Both the position numbers and the translations under genes were made by a program. A stretch of DNA of 8,050 nucleotides, taken from contig RXIJ01000085.1 in assembly GCA_004212095.1 (NCBI GenBank), forward strand, positions 1-8,050, written 5' to 3'. The notes beneath the pieces were generated by a model. That model was not told the DNA's origin, did no database searches, and was given only the letters and a program-made list of their open reading frames with translations. This stretch comes from Methanosarcinales archaeon. Lineage in GTDB: Archaea; Halobacteriota; Methanosarcinia; Methanosarcinales; EX4572-44. Below are positions 5,762 to 8,050 of the stretch, one piece after another. Every line of letters starts with the position of its first letter. Within the stretch, counting starts at the first letter, position 1.

Positions 5762-7012
5762 ATGAAAAAATTATTAAACAAAATATTAACAATCCTTGTA
5801 CTGGTTTTCTGCATTGGCATTCTTGTTCTACCGGCAGAAAGTACTCCAATTATTGGGAAGGTTGGAAGCACTGTCCATGTGTACCTTATGAACCAAGATC
5901 CTGACCCGGCAGACTCCGGTAAATATCTTGACCTTCGCTGGAGGGTTGTCGTTACCAAGGTTGGAACGATCGATAACCTTGAATTTTATCTCGATGCAGG
6001 CTATCCATTTCTCTTTGAGGCAGGGGATAGTCCAAAGAAGAGTCTTGGCAAAGTTGTTCCAAGCAATGAAATGGAAGAGTACTATGTGCTTCACTATAAG
6101 CTCAAGGTGGCAGATAACGCTCTTAAAGGCGAACATAATGTAAGCCTGCGCTGGAATGACGGCAGCGGGGGTTATACAAAAAAATACTTCACACTTTACG
6201 TAGACCCAAGCAAATCAGATTTTACGATCGGAGCGCTTCGTACCTCGCCAGAACGCCTCGTGCAGGACACATATGAAGCATTGCTCAAAGCTGACATTGC
6301 AAACATCGGTGAAGAGGATGCAGAGAATGTGAAGGCATCGCTATCTTTGCCAGAAGGTTTTGACGCAAGCTATGCGTACTCTGATGAAGATGCACTTGGC
6401 ACAATCAATGAAAGTGAGAGTAAAACCGCACACTTCTACATCGACACAGCGGAAGGACTTCAACCAGGTGATTACAACGCCACAATCACCATCACTTACA
6501 AAGAAGATGACGATGAAGACAGCCAGTACAGAACAAAACTCCTGCCCCTTAACATTCCAATCAAAGGCTCGCCCTATCTGGTGATAGAATCAGTAGAAAC
6601 AAGCCCGACAGAAGTATATCCTGGCACATACGCAAGTCTTCTGATAAACGTTAAAAACACTGGAAGCGAGGAAGTTGATGCAGCAAGCCTTCGCGTGTTC
6701 AAGGATTCAACACAACCGTTTGATTTTGATGAAAAATCAGACTTCATAGGAAAACTTAAACCAGGTGAAAGTGGTGAAGCGTTGATACGCGTGCAGGTCA
6801 AAGAAGATGCACCTCCAAAGAAATACCTCTTTGATGTGGAACTGCGGGGAGTTGAGACAAACAAGGACACGGTTGTATTATTTTCACGAACAGCGCCACT
6901 GGTGGTTTGTCCAGCAAAAGAATCATCTACATCGCTACTGCTTCCGATAATAAGTACTATAACGGCAGCTCTAGTAGTTGGAATTGTGTTGTATAAAAAA
7001 AGAAAAAAATAA
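5762..7012 (+). CDS. Secreted, membrane-anchored COG1361-like surface protein (Ig/CARDB-type repeats)
   Basis: Cell-surface protein of 416 aa. A signal peptide covers about 1-26 (KK, then a hydrophobic run, then LPAES). Three beta-rich domains follow: about 30-150, 153-270 and 272-385. The last two have the CARDB/NEW3-like pattern of an NTG or NIG turn after a hydrophobic strand, and a PG(D/E) turn before the final strand (LQPGDYNATI; LKPGESGEALI). A single C-terminal helix (about 391-411) ends in the basic tail YKKRKK, a typical membrane anchor. The start was chosen at 5762 because GGAGAT lies at 5751-5756 and a signal peptide follows at once; the reading frame stays open further upstream, but only inside the transporter gene. 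The gene lies 14 bases after subunit B and is probably co-transcribed. COG1361 proteins are often found with archaeal RND exporters, so an accessory role outside the membrane is inferred. Confidence 0.88.
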   Translation: MKKLLNKILTILVLVFCIGILVLPAESTPIIGKVGSTVHVYLMNQDPDPADSGKYLDLRWRVVVTKVGTIDNLEFYLDAGYPFLFEAGDSPKKSLGKVVPSNEMEEYYVLHYKLKVADNALKGEHNVSLRWNDGSGGYTKKYFTLYVDPSKSDFTIGALRTSPERLVQDTYEALLKADIANIGEEDAENVKASLSLPEGFDASYAYSDEDALGTINESESKTAHFYIDTAEGLQPGDYNATITITYKEDDDEDSQYRTKLLPLNIPIKGSPYLVIESVETSPTEVYPGTYASLLINVKNTGSEEVDAASLRVFKDSTQPFDFDEKSDFIGKLKPGESGEALIRVQVKEDAPPKKYLFDVELRGVETNKDTVVLFSRTAPLVVCPAKESSTSLLLPIISTITAALVVGIVLYKKRKK

Positions 7013-7036
7013 TTTAAGAGATATTATTCCTATCTG

Positions 7037-7054
7037 GTTTGAGCCATATCAAAC
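7037..7054. repeat. Small hairpin downstream of the surface-protein gene
   Basis: GTTTGA (7037-7042) and TCAAAC (7049-7054) form a 6-bp stem with a 6-base loop, 25 bases after the surface-protein stop. No T-run follows, so it is a weak terminator candidate at best. Confidence 0.3.
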
Positions 7055-7103
7055 GTGTTAAAATTCTGTTCACACTGGATCCATAATATAGTCAAACACC
7101 TAA

Positions 7104-7124
7104 ACATTCAGGATTTCTGAATGT
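7104..7124. repeat. Inverted repeat across the transposase stop
   Basis: ACATTCAG and CTGAATGT form a perfect 8-bp stem with a 5-base loop (GATTT). The stop codon of the transposase remnant (7108-7110, minus strand) lies in one arm. It may be the transcript end of the element or part of its terminal region. The partner end lies outside the window, so this cannot be settled here. Confidence 0.45.
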
Positions 7125-8050
7125 GTGGCGCAAATTTATTAATCCATGATTTAGCGTAACTTAATTTCTTTAGACATTCAAAGAATATCTTTGATCTTAC
7201 ACGCTTCAATACATCCAGGTTTTTTATGAACGTTTTTGAAATCTCCCTTTTTGCATCTTTTCGGACATATTCAATTGGATTCGAGATCCGGGAGATATGA
7301 GGGAAGGTACACAAGTACAATATCCGGTTTCTTCGCACATTCCCGTACTATTTTTGCCTTGTGAGAACTAAAGTTATCCGGTATTGTGATAATCCTTCCT
7401 TTCGGGTTTGCCTTTCGACCGTTTTAAGAAACATCGGATATCCTCCTTTTTTGAACGCTTACGAAAACAATAACTGATCGTCCGTTTATTGGATAAAAAC
7501 TAAAGGTACTTGCTCTAAGTTTACTGGTATTTTTTATAGATGACCGTTTTTCCAAATGACCAGAGTTTTTTAGTATTAGATGTTGTTTGTGGGGATTATT
7601 CGTCAAAAAATCCTATTATGTCTTTATCAGTTAATTCTGGCAATCTTTTTTTAAAATATACTCTGCATATTTTGGTTTTCGATAATCGAATGAATATGGC
7701 TTAGCAATAATTCATTTTAAATCCACCTAATATTATGCGAACCTGTTTTGCACTATATTCCACATCGAATTTCTTGGAAATTAACAGTTGTACATCTTTT
7801 GTTGTCCAATTGCCATTATCTTCAAGAATCTTTTTTAATTTCTTTTTTTGGGAAGCTGCTAGTTTTGGTGGTCGGCCACCAGCAAATTTTGGTATTCTTT
7901 ATTCCAATCGTTCTTGCCAAATATAACCTGTGTTCTTGCTGACACCAACAAAATCCGAAGCCACTTCAACATATCTATACTTGATAAAATATAGCCTCTT
8001 CAACACCGTTGTATCCTTCTTAATATGTTTGATGCGTTTGGACAAATCTT
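7108..8050 (-). pseudogene. IS630-family transposase, decayed and cut by the window edge
   Basis: Reading the minus strand across frames gives a near-complete IS630-type transposase. From the edge inward come a helix-turn-helix region (VASDFVGVSKNTGYIWQERL, then KFAGGRPPKL), the first catalytic acidic segment (IIGFFDE), the second (DNFSSHKAKIVRECAKK, 7320-7370) and the third (NPIEYVRKDAKREISKTF). The C-terminus is KKLSYAKSWINKF. All three DDE residues can still be recognised. The reading is broken by stops at 7899-7901, 7596-7598 and 7424-7426, and by frameshifts near 7706-7710, 7531-7536 and 7282. A few codons also seem to be missing next to the first stop. The start lies beyond 8050. No functional transposase can be made. 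The AT-rich composition differs from the neighbouring genes, consistent with a mobile-element insertion. Family assignment is by motif memory; the exact element is not named. Confidence 0.85.

Noticed and set aside
7282..7710. Programmed frameshifting in the transposase
   Set aside because: Several shifts plus true stops occur at different places, and no single slippery site with a consistent shift explains them; ordinary decay does.
7735..7942. Plus-strand small genes of about 63 codons
   Set aside because: They run antisense to the transposase remnant, whose conserved motifs are on the other strand, so they are chance open frames.

Overview
The window looks archaeal, most like a euryarchaeal methanogen or ANME-type genome. 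The signs are TATA-like boxes about 25 bases before predicted starts, GGTGG/AGGTG ribosome-binding sites, an archaeal-style tRNA-Arg, half-size RND (HAE3-like) exporters and a COG1361-type surface protein. No marker gene fixes the lineage, so this is inference.

Left part (1-2854). A CcdA/DsbD-type membrane protein, cut by the window edge, runs rightward and converges on a two-gene leftward operon. That operon encodes two related MinD/Mrp-type P-loop ATPases, each with a ferredoxin insert of two [4Fe-4S] motifs; the genes overlap by 4 bp. Between the convergent genes lies a run of four diverged hairpin-bearing units (571-771). Upstream of the ATPase operon, on the same strand, is a flawed tRNA-Arg(GCG) gene with its own TATA-like box, and then about 180 bases in which nothing was recognised.

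Middle part (2855-7012). A leftward Lrp/AsnC-family regulator is divergent from a rightward three-gene operon. A perfect 7-bp inverted repeat lies in the 104-bp gap between them and overlaps the regulator's own TATA-like region. The operon encodes two half-size RND/MMPL transporters overlapping by GTGA, and 14 bases later a secreted, C-terminally membrane-anchored protein of Ig/CARDB-like repeats. The simplest reading is a regulator-controlled heterodimeric envelope exporter with a surface partner. The two halves differ in a telling way at the transmembrane-4 proton-relay motif: Glu-Tyr in the first, Asp-Phe in the second.

Right part (7013-8050). An AT-rich stretch holds a decayed IS630-family transposase on the minus strand. 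It has several stops and frameshifts and runs off the window edge. It converges on the surface-protein gene.
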